Source: Pempheris klunzingeri
Lineage: Eukaryota; Chordata; Actinopteri; Acropomatiformes; Pempheridae
Length of the DNA: 64,000 nucleotides
Assembly (NCBI RefSeq): GCF_042242105.1
Contig: NC_092016.1
Location: 28,192,001 to 28,256,000, forward strand
Direction of reading: 5' to 3'
Shown: positions 11,484-24,977 of the stretch, piece after piece
Position numbering within the stretch: the first letter of the stretch is position 1
Layout of the letters: every line of letters begins with the position of its first letter
Program-made: the position numbers and the translations under genes
The notes under the pieces: generated by a model
The model's database searches: none
Told to the model about the DNA's origin: nothing
Seen by the model: the letters and a program-made list of their open reading frames with translations, nothing else

Positions 11484-12450
11484 ATGTTTCTCTTAAGACA
11501 CCTGCCTGGTTTGAAAAGGGAAACCTTCAGCTACTGTTGGTATTCCACAATGCCGCTTTCAGACGGGTAGAAATCTTCCTGACACCTTCCTCCAACATCT
11601 TTTGGACGAGGACAATAAATCAAACACTATGATGACATGACCAGAATGTTGTCAACATGAGAGCAGAAGTTTGACGTCATTATTCACTTTGGGATAACAA
11701 GTCGTGGAAACTTTTTTCCGGAAGGCCTCTCGTCATTTGAAGCAGCAATTGCAGAACTAGCAATGCGTAATGCTAATGGGCCTCGCACTCATGATCTTGA
11801 GGCCAGTTTTTCTGCATCTCTCCCCTTGCAGTGCCGCTGAAAAACCCATATGTCAATAAATGAAAGCTGCATCTTTGTAGCAAGTAGCAAAGTTAAGTGA
11901 AGTATTAAGAGAACTCACATCAAGTGTCAAGAATGAGCTTAATTGACAGAGAGCAGGTCAAAATACACGTTTACTATCAGGACACAAACTCATCAGTAGA
12001 CCTTGATCCAAAATGCATCAACGTCTACGATTTTACATTCTTATTCAAAACCAGCAGAACTGTGTATCTGAAAGCTTGTCTTGAGATAATTCACCTCAAG
12101 TGTGAAGAATGCGCTTAATCCAATGAGAGGAGTTCGAAATGCAAACATTTCACCATGAGCACTATGAGGTCCAATTAAGCACTACGAGGTCCAGAAACGC
12201 ACTCAGCGGGTTTCCGTCAGGATCTGGAGATGTCGCTCGACACTGCACCTATGGCATTCTTTATCTCCAGATGTGTCAGTGAGTTGACCAAAACATCTGC
12301 TTAGTGTTCTTGGAGAGTGAATAGATCCATACCCTTCAAAAAATGGATTTTGTATGTCTCAGTCAAAATTGCCAGATGCTGTTGACATAGCATTGAAACG
12401 TTGAGTAATGAACCCCTTGCAGGCTGTCGTGGTAGGTGAGCGTCACATCG

Positions 12451-12521
12451 GCATTGGTGGTTCAGTGGTAGAATTCTCGCCTGCCACGCGGGAGACCCGG
12501 GTCCGATTCCCGGCCAATGCA
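12451..12521 (+). tRNA. tRNA-Gly-GCC: tRNA-Gly(GCC), array consensus
   Basis: No change. Markers: -431 A, -58 T. Confidence 0.85.
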
Positions 12522-13488
12522 ATGTTTCTCTTAAGACACCTGCCCGGTTTGAAAAGGGAAACCTTCAGCTACTGTTGGCATTCCACAATGCCGCTTTCAG
12601 ACGGGTAGAAATCTTCCTGACACCTTCCTCCAACATCTTTTGGACGAGGACAATAAATCAAACACTATGATGACATGACCAGAACGTTGTCAACATGAGA
12701 GCAGAAGTTTGACGTCATTATTCACTTTGGGATAACAAGTCGTGGAAACTTTTTTCCGGAAGGCCTCTCGTCATTTGAAGCAGCAATTGCAGAACTAGCA
12801 ATGCGTAATGCTAATGGGCCTCGCACTCATGATCTTGAGGCCAGTTTTTCTGCATCTCTCCCCTTGCAGTGCCGCTGAAAAACCCATATGTCAATAAATG
12901 AAAGCTGCATCTTTGTAGCAAGTAGCAAAGTTAAGTGAAGTATTAAGAGAACTCACATCAAGTGTCAAGAATGAGCTTAATTGACAGAGAGCAGGTCAAA
13001 ATACACGTTTACTATCAGGACACAAACTCATCAGTAGACCTTGATCCAAAATGCATCAACGTCTACGATTTTACATTCTTATTCAAAACCAGCAGAACTG
13101 TGTATCTGAAAGCTTGTCTTGAGATAATTCACCTCAAGTGTGAAGAATGCGCTTAATCCAATGAGAGGAGTTCGAAATGCAAACATTTCACCATGAGCAC
13201 TATGAGGTCCAATTAAGCACTACGAGGTCCAGAAACGCACTCAGCGGGTTTCCGTCAGGATCTGGAGATGTCGCTCGACACTGCACCTATGGCATTCTTT
13301 ATCTCCAGATGTGTCAGTGAGTTGACCAAAACATCTGCTTAGTGTTCTTGGAGAGTGAATAGATCCATACCCTTCAAAAAATGGATTTTGTATGTCTCAG
13401 TCAAAATTGCCAGATGCTGTTGACATAGCACTGAAACGTTGAGTAATGAACCCCTTGCAGGCTGTCGTGGTAGGTGAGCGTCACATCG

Positions 13489-13559
13489 GCATTGGTGGTT
13501 CAGTGGTAGAATTCTCGCCTGCCACGCGGGAGACCCGGGTCCGATTCCCGGCCAATGCA
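13489..13559 (+). tRNA. tRNA-Gly-GCC: tRNA-Gly(GCC), array consensus
   Basis: No change. First of nine consecutive -431 A / -58 C units (13489-21793). Confidence 0.85.
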
Positions 13560-14526
13560 ATGTTTCTCTTAAGACACCTGCCCGGTTTGAAAAGGGAAAC
13601 CTTCAGCTACTGTTGGCATTCCACAATGCCGCTTTCAGACGGGTAGAAATCTTCCTGACACCTTCCTCCAACATCTTTTGGACGAGGACAATAAATCAAA
13701 CACTATGATGACATGACCAGAACGTTGTCAACATGAGAGCAGAAGTTTGACGTCATTATTCACTTTGGGATAACAAGTCGTGGAAACTTTTTTCCGGAAG
13801 GCCTCTCGTCATTTGAAGCAGCAATTGCAGAACTAGCAATGCGTAATGCTAATGGGCCTCGCACTCATGATCTTGAGGCCAGTTTTTCTGCATCTCTCCC
13901 CTTGCAGTGCCGCTGAAAAACCCATATGTCAATAAATGAAAGCTGCATCTTTGTAGCAAGTAGCAAAGTTAAGTGAAGTATTAAGAGAACTCACATCAAG
14001 TGTCAAGAATGAGCTTAATTGACAGAGAGCAGGTCAAAATACACGTTTACTATCAGGACACAAACTCATCAGTAGACCTTGATCCAAAATGCATCAACGT
14101 CTACGATTTTACATTCTTATTCAAAACCAGCAGAACTGTGTATCTGAAAGCTTGTCTTGAGATAATTCACCTCAAGTGTGAAGAATGCGCTTAATCCAAT
14201 GAGAGGAGTTCGAAATGCAAACATTTCACCATGAGCACTATGAGGTCCAATTAAGCACTACGAGGTCCAGAAACGCACTCAGCGGGTTTCCGTCAGGATC
14301 TGGAGATGTCGCTCGACACTGCACCTATGGCATTCTTTATCTCCAGATGTGTCAGTGAGTTGACCAAAACATCTGCTTAGTGTTCTTGGAGAGTGAATAG
14401 ATCCATACCCTTCAAAAAATGGATTTTGTATGTCTCAGTCAAAATTGCCAGATGCTGTTGACATAGCACTGAAACGTTGAGTAATGAACCCCTTGCAGGC
14501 TGTCGTGGTAGGTGAGCGTCACATCG

Positions 14527-14597
14527 GCATTGGTGGTTCAGTGGTAGAATTCTCGCCTGCCACGCGGGAGACCCGGGTCCAATTCCCGGCCAATGCA
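14527..14597 (+). tRNA. tRNA-Gly-GCC: tRNA-Gly(GCC)-like, A57 variant
   Basis: G at linear 55 (standard 57) in the T loop and B box is A, a CpG-to-CpA change, on top of C55. Markers: -431 A, -58 C. Confidence 0.78.
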
Positions 14598-15564
14598 ATG
14601 TTTCTCTTAAGACACCTGCCCGGTTTGAAAAGGGAAACCTTCAGCTACTGTTGGCATTCCACAATGCCGCTTTCAGACGGGTAGAAATCTTCCTGACACC
14701 TTCCTCCAACATCTTTTGGACGAGGACAATAAATCAAACACTATGATGACATGACCAGAACGTTGTCAACATGAGAGCAGAAGTTTGACGTCATTATTCA
14801 CTTTGGGATAACAAGTCGTGGAAACTTTTTTCCGGAAGGCCTCTCGTCATTTGAAGCAGCAATTGCAGAACTAGCAATGCGTAATGCTAATGGGCCTCGC
14901 ACTCATGATCTTGAGGCCAGTTTTTCTGCATCTCTCCCCTTGCAGTGCCGCTGAAAAACCCATATGTCAATAAATGAAAGCTGCATCTTTGTAGCAAGTA
15001 GCAAAGTTAAGTGAAGTATTAAGAGAACTCACATCAAGTGTCAAGAATGAGCTTAATTGACAGAGAGCAGGTCAAAATACACGTTTACTATCAGGACACA
15101 AACTCATCAGTAGACCTTGATCCAAAATGCATCAACGTCTACGATTTTACATTCTTATTCAAAACCAGCAGAACTGTGTATCTGAAAGCTTGTCTTGAGA
15201 TAATTCACCTCAAGTGTGAAGAATGCGCTTAATCCAATGAGAGGAGTTCGAAATGCAAACATTTCACCATGAGCACTATGAGGTCCAATTAAGCACTACG
15301 AGGTCCAGAAACGCACTCAGCGGGTTTCCGTCAGGATCTGGAGATGTCGCTCGACACTGCACCTATGGCATTCTTTATCTCCAGATGTGTCAGTGAGTTG
15401 ACCAAAACATCTGCTTAGTGTTCTTGGAGAGTGAATAGATCCATACCCTTCAAAAAATGGATTTTGTATGTCTCAGTCAAAATTGCCAGATGCTGTTGAC
15501 ATAGCACTGAAACGTTGAGTAATGAACCCCTTGCAGGCTGTCGTGGTAGGTGAGCGTCACATCG

Positions 15565-15635
15565 GCATTGGTGGTTCAGTGGTAGAATTCTCGCCTGCCA
15601 CGCGGGAGACCCGGGTCCGATTCCCGGCCAATGCA
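15565..15635 (+). tRNA. tRNA-Gly-GCC: tRNA-Gly(GCC), array consensus
   Basis: No change. Markers: -431 A, -58 C. Confidence 0.85.
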
Positions 15636-16602
15636 ATGTTTCTCTTAAGACACCTGCCCGGTTTGAAAAGGGAAACCTTCAGCTACTGTTGGCATTCCAC
15701 AATGCCGCTTTCAGACGGGTAGAAATCTTCCTGACACCTTCCTCCAACATCTTTTGGACGAGGACAATAAATCAAACACTATGATGACATGACCAGAACG
15801 TTGTCAACATGAGAGCAGAAGTTTGACGTCATTATTCACTTTGGGATAACAAGTCGTGGAAACTTTTTTCCGGAAGGCCTCTCGTCATTTGAAGCAGCAA
15901 TTGCAGAACTAGCAATGCGTAATGCTAATGGGCCTCGCACTCATGATCTTGAGGCCAGTTTTTCTGCATCTCTCCCCTTGCAGTGCCGCTGAAAAACCCA
16001 TATGTCAATAAATGAAAGCTGCATCTTTGTAGCAAGTAGCAAAGTTAAGTGAAGTATTAAGAGAACTCACATCAAGTGTCAAGAATGAGCTTAATTGACA
16101 GAGAGCAGGTCAAAATACACGTTTACTATCAGGACACAAACTCATCAGTAGACCTTGATCCAAAATGCATCAACGTCTACGATTTTACATTCTTATTCAA
16201 AACCAGCAGAACTGTGTATCTGAAAGCTTGTCTTGAGATAATTCACCTCAAGTGTGAAGAATGCGCTTAATCCAATGAGAGGAGTTCGAAATGCAAACAT
16301 TTCACCATGAGCACTATGAGGTCCAATTAAGCACTACGAGGTCCAGAAACGCACTCAGCGGGTTTCCGTCAGGATCTGGAGATGTCGCTCGACACTGCAC
16401 CTATGGCATTCTTTATCTCCAGATGTGTCAGTGAGTTGACCAAAACATCTGCTTAGTGTTCTTGGAGAGTGAATAGATCCATACCCTTCAAAAAATGGAT
16501 TTTGTATGTCTCAGTCAAAATTGCCAGATGCTGTTGACATAGCACTGAAACGTTGAGTAATGAACCCCTTGCAGGCTGTCGTGGTAGGTGAGCGTCACAT
16601 CG

Positions 16603-16673
16603 GCATTGGTGGTTCAGTGGTAGAATTCTCGCCTGCCACGCGGGAGACCCGGGTCCGATTCCCGGCCAATGCA
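16603..16673 (+). tRNA. tRNA-Gly-GCC: tRNA-Gly(GCC), array consensus
   Basis: No change. Markers: -431 A, -58 C. Confidence 0.85.
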
Positions 16674-17640
16674 ATGTTTCTCTTAAGACACCTGCCCGGT
16701 TTGAAAAGGGAAACCTTCAGCTACTGTTGGCATTCCACAATGCCGCTTTCAGACGGGTAGAAATCTTCCTGACACCTTCCTCCAACATCTTTTGGACGAG
16801 GACAATAAATCAAACACTATGATGACATGACCAGAACGTTGTCAACATGAGAGCAGAAGTTTGACGTCATTATTCACTTTGGGATAACAAGTCGTGGAAA
16901 CTTTTTTCCGGAAGGCCTCTCGTCATTTGAAGCAGCAATTGCAGAACTAGCAATGCGTAATGCTAATGGGCCTCGCACTCATGATCTTGAGGCCAGTTTT
17001 TCTGCATCTCTCCCCTTGCAGTGCCGCTGAAAAACCCATATGTCAATAAATGAAAGCTGCATCTTTGTAGCAAGTAGCAAAGTTAAGTGAAGTATTAAGA
17101 GAACTCACATCAAGTGTCAAGAATGAGCTTAATTGACAGAGAGCAGGTCAAAATACACGTTTACTATCAGGACACAAACTCATCAGTAGACCTTGATCCA
17201 AAATGCATCAACGTCTACGATTTTACATTCTTATTCAAAACCAGCAGAACTGTGTATCTGAAAGCTTGTCTTGAGATAATTCACCTCAAGTGTGAAGAAT
17301 GCGCTTAATCCAATGAGAGGAGTTCGAAATGCAAACATTTCACCATGAGCACTATGAGGTCCAATTAAGCACTACGAGGTCCAGAAACGCACTCAGCGGG
17401 TTTCCGTCAGGATCTGGAGATGTCGCTCGACACTGCACCTATGGCATTCTTTATCTCCAGATGTGTCAGTGAGTTGACCAAAACATCTGCTTAGTGTTCT
17501 TGGAGAGTGAATAGATCCATACCCTTCAAAAAATGGATTTTGTATGTCTCAGTCAAAATTGCCAGATGCTGTTGACATAGCACTGAAACGTTGAGTAATG
17601 AACCCCTTGCAGGCTGTCGTGGTAGGTGAGCGTCACATTG

Positions 17641-17711
17641 GCATTGGTGGTTCAGTGGTAGAATTCTCGCCTGCCACGCGGGAGACCCGGGTCCGATTCC
17701 CGGCCAATGCA
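17641..17711 (+). tRNA. tRNA-Gly-GCC: tRNA-Gly(GCC), array consensus
   Basis: No change in the tRNA; C-to-T at -2 (CATTG for CATCG), also seen at 21793, 29059, 39439 and 41515. Markers: -431 A, -58 C. Confidence 0.85.
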
Positions 17712-18678
17712 ATGTTTCTCTTAAGACACCTGCCCGGTTTGAAAAGGGAAACCTTCAGCTACTGTTGGCATTCCACAATGCCGCTTTCAGACGGGTAGAA
17801 ATCTTCCTGACACCTTCCTCCAACATCTTTTGGACGAGGACAATAAATCAAACACTATGATGACATGACCAGAACGTTGTCAACATGAGAGCAGAAGTTT
17901 GACGTCATTATTCACTTTGGGATAACAAGTCGTGGAAACTTTTTTCCGGAAGGCCTCTCGTCATTTGAAGCAGCAATTGCAGAACTAGCAATGCGTAATG
18001 CTAATGGGCCTCGCACTCATGATCTTGAGGCCAGTTTTTCTGCATCTCTCCCCTTGCAGTGCCGCTGAAAAACCCATATGTCAATAAATGAAAGCTGCAT
18101 CTTTGTAGCAAGTAGCAAAGTTAAGTGAAGTATTAAGAGAACTCACATCAAGTGTCAAGAATGAGCTTAATTGACAGAGAGCAGGTCAAAATACACGTTT
18201 ACTATCAGGACACAAACTCATCAGTAGACCTTGATCCAAAATGCATCAACGTCTACGATTTTACATTCTTATTCAAAACCAGCAGAACTGTGTATCTGAA
18301 AGCTTGTCTTGAGATAATTCACCTCAAGTGTGAAGAATGCGCTTAATCCAATGAGAGGAGTTCGAAATGCAAACATTTCACCATGAGCACTATGAGGTCC
18401 AATTAAGCACTACGAGGTCCAGAAACGCACTCAGCGGGTTTCCGTCAGGATCTGGAGATGTCGCTCGACACTGCACCTATGGCATTCTTTATCTCCAGAT
18501 GTGTCAGTGAGTTGACCAAAACATCTGCTTAGTGTTCTTGGAGAGTGAATAGATCCATACCCTTCAAAAAATGGATTTTGTATGTCTCAGTCAAAATTGC
18601 CAGATGCTGTTGACATAGCACTGAAACGTTGAGTAATGAACCCCTTGCAGGCTGTCGTGGTAGGTGAGCGTCACATCG

Positions 18679-18749
18679 GCATTGGTGGTTCAGTGGTAGA
18701 ATTCTCGCCTGCCACGCGGGAGACCCGGGTCCGATTCCCGGCCAATGCA
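18679..18749 (+). tRNA. tRNA-Gly-GCC: tRNA-Gly(GCC), array consensus
   Basis: No change. Markers: -431 A, -58 C. Confidence 0.85.
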
Positions 18750-19716
18750 ATGTTTCTCTTAAGACACCTGCCCGGTTTGAAAAGGGAAACCTTCAGCTAC
18801 TGTTGGCATTCCACAATGCCGCTTTCAGACGGGTAGAAATCTTCCTGACACCTTCCTCCAACATCTTTTGGACGAGGACAATAAATCAAACACTATGATG
18901 ACATGACCAGAACGTTGTCAACATGAGAGCAGAAGTTTGACGTCATTATTCACTTTGGGATAACAAGTCGTGGAAACTTTTTTCCGGAAGGCCTCTCGTC
19001 ATTTGAAGCAGCAATTGCAGAACTAGCAATGCGTAATGCTAATGGGCCTCGCACTCATGATCTTGAGGCCAGTTTTTCTGCATCTCTCCCCTTGCAGTGC
19101 CGCTGAAAAACCCATATGTCAATAAATGAAAGCTGCATCTTTGTAGCAAGTAGCAAAGTTAAGTGAAGTATTAAGAGAACTCACATCAAGTGTCAAGAAT
19201 GAGCTTAATTGACAGAGAGCAGGTCAAAATACACGTTTACTATCAGGACACAAACTCATCAGTAGACCTTGATCCAAAATGCATCAACGTCTACGATTTT
19301 ACATTCTTATTCAAAACCAGCAGAACTGTGTATCTGAAAGCTTGTCTTGAGATAATTCACCTCAAGTGTGAAGAATGCGCTTAATCCAATGAGAGGAGTT
19401 CGAAATGCAAACATTTCACCATGAGCACTATGAGGTCCAATTAAGCACTACGAGGTCCAGAAACGCACTCAGCGGGTTTCCGTCAGGATCTGGAGATGTC
19501 GCTCGACACTGCACCTATGGCATTCTTTATCTCCAGATGTGTCAGTGAGTTGACCAAAACATCTGCTTAGTGTTCTTGGAGAGTGAATAGATCCATACCC
19601 TTCAAAAAATGGATTTTGTATGTCTCAGTCAAAATTGCCAGATGCTGTTGACATAGCACTGAAACGTTGAGTAATGAACCCCTTGCAGGCTGTCGTGGTA
19701 GGTGAGCGTCACATCG

Positions 19717-19787
19717 ACATTGGTGGTTCAGTGGTAGAATTCTCGCCGGCCACGCGGGAGACCCGGGTCCGATTCCCGGCCAATGCA
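19717..19787 (+). tRNA. tRNA-Gly-GCC: tRNA-Gly(GCC)-like, A1/G33 variant
   Basis: A1 and G33 changes. It is the only A1/G33 copy not followed by an A29 unit, and its 3' flank has the common GACACC, so it is probably a partial conversion product. Markers: -431 A, -58 C. A private A-to-T lies near 20167. Confidence 0.75.
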
Positions 19788-20754
19788 ATGTTTCTCTTAA
19801 GACACCTGCCCGGTTTGAAAAGGGAAACCTTCAGCTACTGTTGGCATTCCACAATGCCGCTTTCAGACGGGTAGAAATCTTCCTGACACCTTCCTCCAAC
19901 ATCTTTTGGACGAGGACAATAAATCAAACACTATGATGACATGACCAGAACGTTGTCAACATGAGAGCAGAAGTTTGACGTCATTATTCACTTTGGGATA
20001 ACAAGTCGTGGAAACTTTTTTCCGGAAGGCCTCTCGTCATTTGAAGCAGCAATTGCAGAACTAGCAATGCGTAATGCTAATGGGCCTCGCACTCATGATC
20101 TTGAGGCCAGTTTTTCTGCATCTCTCCCCTTGCAGTGCCGCTGAAAAACCCATATGTCAATAAATGATAGCTGCATCTTTGTAGCAAGTAGCAAAGTTAA
20201 GTGAAGTATTAAGAGAACTCACATCAAGTGTCAAGAATGAGCTTAATTGACAGAGAGCAGGTCAAAATACACGTTTACTATCAGGACACAAACTCATCAG
20301 TAGACCTTGATCCAAAATGCATCAACGTCTACGATTTTACATTCTTATTCAAAACCAGCAGAACTGTGTATCTGAAAGCTTGTCTTGAGATAATTCACCT
20401 CAAGTGTGAAGAATGCGCTTAATCCAATGAGAGGAGTTCGAAATGCAAACATTTCACCATGAGCACTATGAGGTCCAATTAAGCACTACGAGGTCCAGAA
20501 ACGCACTCAGCGGGTTTCCGTCAGGATCTGGAGATGTCGCTCGACACTGCACCTATGGCATTCTTTATCTCCAGATGTGTCAGTGAGTTGACCAAAACAT
20601 CTGCTTAGTGTTCTTGGAGAGTGAATAGATCCATACCCTTCAAAAAATGGATTTTGTATGTCTCAGTCAAAATTGCCAGATGCTGTTGACATAGCACTGA
20701 AACGTTGAGTAATGAACCCCTTGCAGGCTGTCGTGGTAGGTGAGCGTCACATCG

Positions 20755-20825
20755 GCATTGGTGGTTCAGTGGTAGAATTCTCGCCTGCCACGCGGGAGAC
20801 CCGGGTCCGATTCCCGGCCAATGCA
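20755..20825 (+). tRNA. tRNA-Gly-GCC: tRNA-Gly(GCC), array consensus
   Basis: No change in the tRNA. Its 3' flank has GGGTGG in place of GGGTAG, shared only with 21793, plus private changes near 21003 and 21074. Markers: -431 A, -58 C. Confidence 0.85.
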
Positions 20826-21792
20826 ATGTTTCTCTTAAGACACCTGCCCGGTTTGAAAAGGGAAACCTTCAGCTACTGTTGGCATTCCACAATGCCGCTT
20901 TCAGACGGGTGGAAATCTTCCTGACACCTTCCTCCAACATCTTTTGGACGAGGACAATAAATCAAACACTATGATGACATGACCAGAACGTTGTCAACAT
21001 GACAGCAGAAGTTTGACGTCATTATTCACTTTGGGATAACAAGTCGTGGAAACTTTTTTCCGGAAGGCCTCTCATCATTTGAAGCAGCAATTGCAGAACT
21101 AGCAATGCGTAATGCTAATGGGCCTCGCACTCATGATCTTGAGGCCAGTTTTTCTGCATCTCTCCCCTTGCAGTGCCGCTGAAAAACCCATATGTCAATA
21201 AATGAAAGCTGCATCTTTGTAGCAAGTAGCAAAGTTAAGTGAAGTATTAAGAGAACTCACATCAAGTGTCAAGAATGAGCTTAATTGACAGAGAGCAGGT
21301 CAAAATACACGTTTACTATCAGGACACAAACTCATCAGTAGACCTTGATCCAAAATGCATCAACGTCTACGATTTTACATTCTTATTCAAAACCAGCAGA
21401 ACTGTGTATCTGAAAGCTTGTCTTGAGATAATTCACCTCAAGTGTGAAGAATGCGCTTAATCCAATGAGAGGAGTTCGAAATGCAAACATTTCACCATGA
21501 GCACTATGAGGTCCAATTAAGCACTACGAGGTCCAGAAACGCACTCAGCGGGTTTCCGTCAGGATCTGGAGATGTCGCTCGACACTGCACCTATGGCATT
21601 CTTTATCTCCAGATGTGTCAGTGAGTTGACCAAAACATCTGCTTAGTGTTCTTGGAGAGTGAATAGATCCATACCCTTCAAAAAATGGATTTTGTATGTC
21701 TCAGTCAAAATTGCCAGATGCTGTTGACATAGCACTGAAACGTTGAGTAATGAACCCCTTGCAGGCTGTCGTGGTAGGTGAGCGTCACATTG

Positions 21793-21863
21793 GCATTGGT
21801 GGTTCAGTGGTAGAATTCTCGCCTGCCACGCGGGAGACCCGGGTCCGATTCCCGGCCAATGCA
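21793..21863 (+). tRNA. tRNA-Gly-GCC: tRNA-Gly(GCC), array consensus
   Basis: No change in the tRNA; T at -2; shares GGGTGG in the 3' flank with 20755. Markers: -431 A, -58 C. Confidence 0.85.
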
Positions 21864-22830
21864 ATGTTTCTCTTAAGACACCTGCCCGGTTTGAAAAGGG
21901 AAACCTTCAGCTACTGTTGGCATTCCACAATGCCGCTTTCAGACGGGTGGAAATCTTCCTGACACCTTCCTCCAACATCTTTTGGACGAGGACAATAAAT
22001 CAAACACTATGATGACATGACCAGAACGTTGTCAACATGAGAGCAGAAGTTTGACGTCATTATTCACTTTGGGATAACAAGTCGTGGAAACTTTTTTCCG
22101 GAAGGCCTCTCGTCATTTGAAGCAGCAATTGCAGAACTAGCAATGCGTAATGCTAATGGGCCTCGCACTCATGATCTTGAGGCCAGTTTTTCTGCATCTC
22201 TCCCCTTGCAGTGCCGCTGAAAAACCCATATGTCAATAAATGAAAGCTGCATCTTTGTAGCAAGTAGCAAAGTTAAGTGAAGTATTAAGAGAACTCACAT
22301 CAAGTGTCAAGAATGAGCTTAATTGACAGAGAGCAGGTCAAAATACACGTTTACTATCAGGACACAAACTCATCAGTAGACCTTGATCCAAAATGCATCA
22401 ACGTCTACGATTTTACATTCTTATTCAAAACCAGCAGAACTGTGTATCTGAAAGCTTGTCTTGAGATAATTCACCTCAAGTGTGAAGAATGCGCTTAATC
22501 CAATGAGAGGAGTTCGAAATGCAAACATTTCACCATGAGCACTATGAGGTCCAATTAAGCACTACGAGGTCCAGAAACGCACTCAGCGGGTTTCCGTCAG
22601 GATCTGGAGATGTCGCTCGACACTGCACCTATGGCATTCTTTATCTCCAGATGTGTCAGTGAGTTGACCAAAACATCTGCTTAGTGTTCTTGGAGAGTGA
22701 ATAGATCCATACCCTTCAAAAAATGGATTTTGTATGTCTCAGTCAAAATTGCCAGATGCTGTTGACATAGCATTGAAACGTTGAGTAATGAACCCCTTGC
22801 AGGCTGTCGTGGTAGGTGAGCGTCACATCG

Positions 22831-22901
22831 GCATTGGTGGTTCAGTGGTAGAATTCTCGCCTGCCACGCGGGAGACCCGGGTCCGATTCCCGGCCAATGC
22901 A
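22831..22901 (+). tRNA. tRNA-Gly-GCC: tRNA-Gly(GCC), array consensus
   Basis: No change. -58 T and AGAATGTT downstream; it opens a two-unit alternating block (22831-28021). Confidence 0.85.
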
Positions 22902-23868
22902 ATGTTTCTCTTAAGACACCTGCCCGGTTTGAAAAGGGAAACCTTCAGCTACTGTTGGCATTCCACAATGCCGCTTTCAGACGGGTAGAAATCTTCCTGA
23001 CACCTTCCTCCAACATCTTTTGGACGAGGACAATAAATCAAACACTATGATGACATGACCAGAATGTTGTCAACATGAGAGCAGAAGTTTGACGTCATTA
23101 TTCACTTTGGGATAACAAGTCGTGGAAACTTTTTTCCGGAAGGCCTCTCGTCATTTGAAGCAGCAATTGCAGAACTAGCAATGCGTAATGCTAATGGGCC
23201 TCGCACTCATGATCTTGAGGCCAGTTTTTCTGCATCTCTCCCCTTGCAGTGCCGCTGAAAAACCCATATGTCAATAAATGAAAGCTGCATCTTTGTAGCA
23301 AGTAGCAAAGTTAAGTGAAGTATTAAGAGAACTCACATCAAGTGTCAAGAATGAGCTTAATTGACAGAGAGCAGGTCAAAATACACGTTTACTATCAGGA
23401 CACAAACTCATCAGTAGACCTTGATCCAAAATGCATCAACGTCTACGATTTTACATTCTTATTCAAAACCAGCAGAACTGTGTATCTGAAAGCTTGTCTT
23501 GAGATAATTCACCTCAAGTGTGAAGAATGCGCTTAATCCAATGAGAGGAGTTCGAAATGCAAACATTTCACCATGAGCACTATGAGGTCCAATTAAGCAC
23601 TACGAGGTCCAGAAACGCACTCAGCGGGTTTCCGTCAGGATCTGGAGATGTCGCTCGACACTGCACCTATGGCATTCTTTATCTCCAGATGTGTCAGTGA
23701 GTTGACCAAAACATCTGCTTAGTGTTCTTGGAGAGTGAATAGATCCATACCCTTCAAAAAATGGATTTTGTATGTCTCAGTCAAAATTGCCAGATGCTGT
23801 TGACATAGCACTGAAACGTTGAGTAATGAACCCCTTGCAGGCTGTCGTGGTAGGTGAGCGTCACATCG

Positions 23869-23939
23869 GCATTGGTGGTTCAGTGGTAGAATTCTCGCCT
23901 GCCACGCGGGAGACCCGGGTCCGATTCCCGGCCAATGCA
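23869..23939 (+). tRNA. tRNA-Gly-GCC: tRNA-Gly(GCC), array consensus
   Basis: No change. -58 C and AGAACGTT downstream. Confidence 0.85.
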
Positions 23940-24906
23940 ATGTTTCTCTTAAGACACCTGCCCGGTTTGAAAAGGGAAACCTTCAGCTACTGTTGGCATT
24001 CCACAATGCCGCTTTCAGACGGGTAGAAATCTTCCTGACACCTTCCTCCAACATCTTTTGGACGAGGACAATAAATCAAACACTATGATGACATGACCAG
24101 AACGTTGTCAACATGAGAGCAGAAGTTTGACGTCATTATTCACTTTGGGATAACAAGTCGTGGAAACTTTTTTCCGGAAGGCCTCTCGTCATTTGAAGCA
24201 GCAATTGCAGAACTAGCAATGCGTAATGCTAATGGGCCTCGCACTCATGATCTTGAGGCCAGTTTTTCTGCATCTCTCCCCTTGCAGTGCCGCTGAAAAA
24301 CCCATATGTCAATAAATGAAAGCTGCATCTTTGTAGCAAGTAGCAAAGTTAAGTGAAGTATTAAGAGAACTCACATCAAGTGTCAAGAATGAGCTTAATT
24401 GACAGAGAGCAGGTCAAAATACACGTTTACTATCAGGACACAAACTCATCAGTAGACCTTGATCCAAAATGCATCAACGTCTACGATTTTACATTCTTAT
24501 TCAAAACCAGCAGAACTGTGTATCTGAAAGCTTGTCTTGAGATAATTCACCTCAAGTGTGAAGAATGCGCTTAATCCAATGAGAGGAGTTCGAAATGCAA
24601 ACATTTCACCATGAGCACTATGAGGTCCAATTAAGCACTACGAGGTCCAGAAACGCACTCAGCGGGTTTCCGTCAGGATCTGGAGATGTCGCTCGACACT
24701 GCACCTATGGCATTCTTTATCTCCAGATGTGTCAGTGAGTTGACCAAAACATCTGCTTAGTGTTCTTGGAGAGTGAATAGATCCATACCCTTCAAAAAAT
24801 GGATTTTGTATGTCTCAGTCAAAATTGCCAGATGCTGTTGACATAGCATTGAAACGTTGAGTAATGAACCCCTTGCAGGCTGTCGTGGTAGGTGAGCGTC
24901 ACATCG

Positions 24907-24977
24907 GCATTGGTGGTTCAGTGGTAGAATTCTCGCCTGCCACGCGGGAGACCCGGGTCCGATTCCCGGCCAATGCA
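24907..24977 (+). tRNA. tRNA-Gly-GCC: tRNA-Gly(GCC), array consensus
   Basis: No change in the tRNA. -58 T, AGAATGTT downstream, and a private GAAAAAGG in the 3' flank. Confidence 0.85.
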
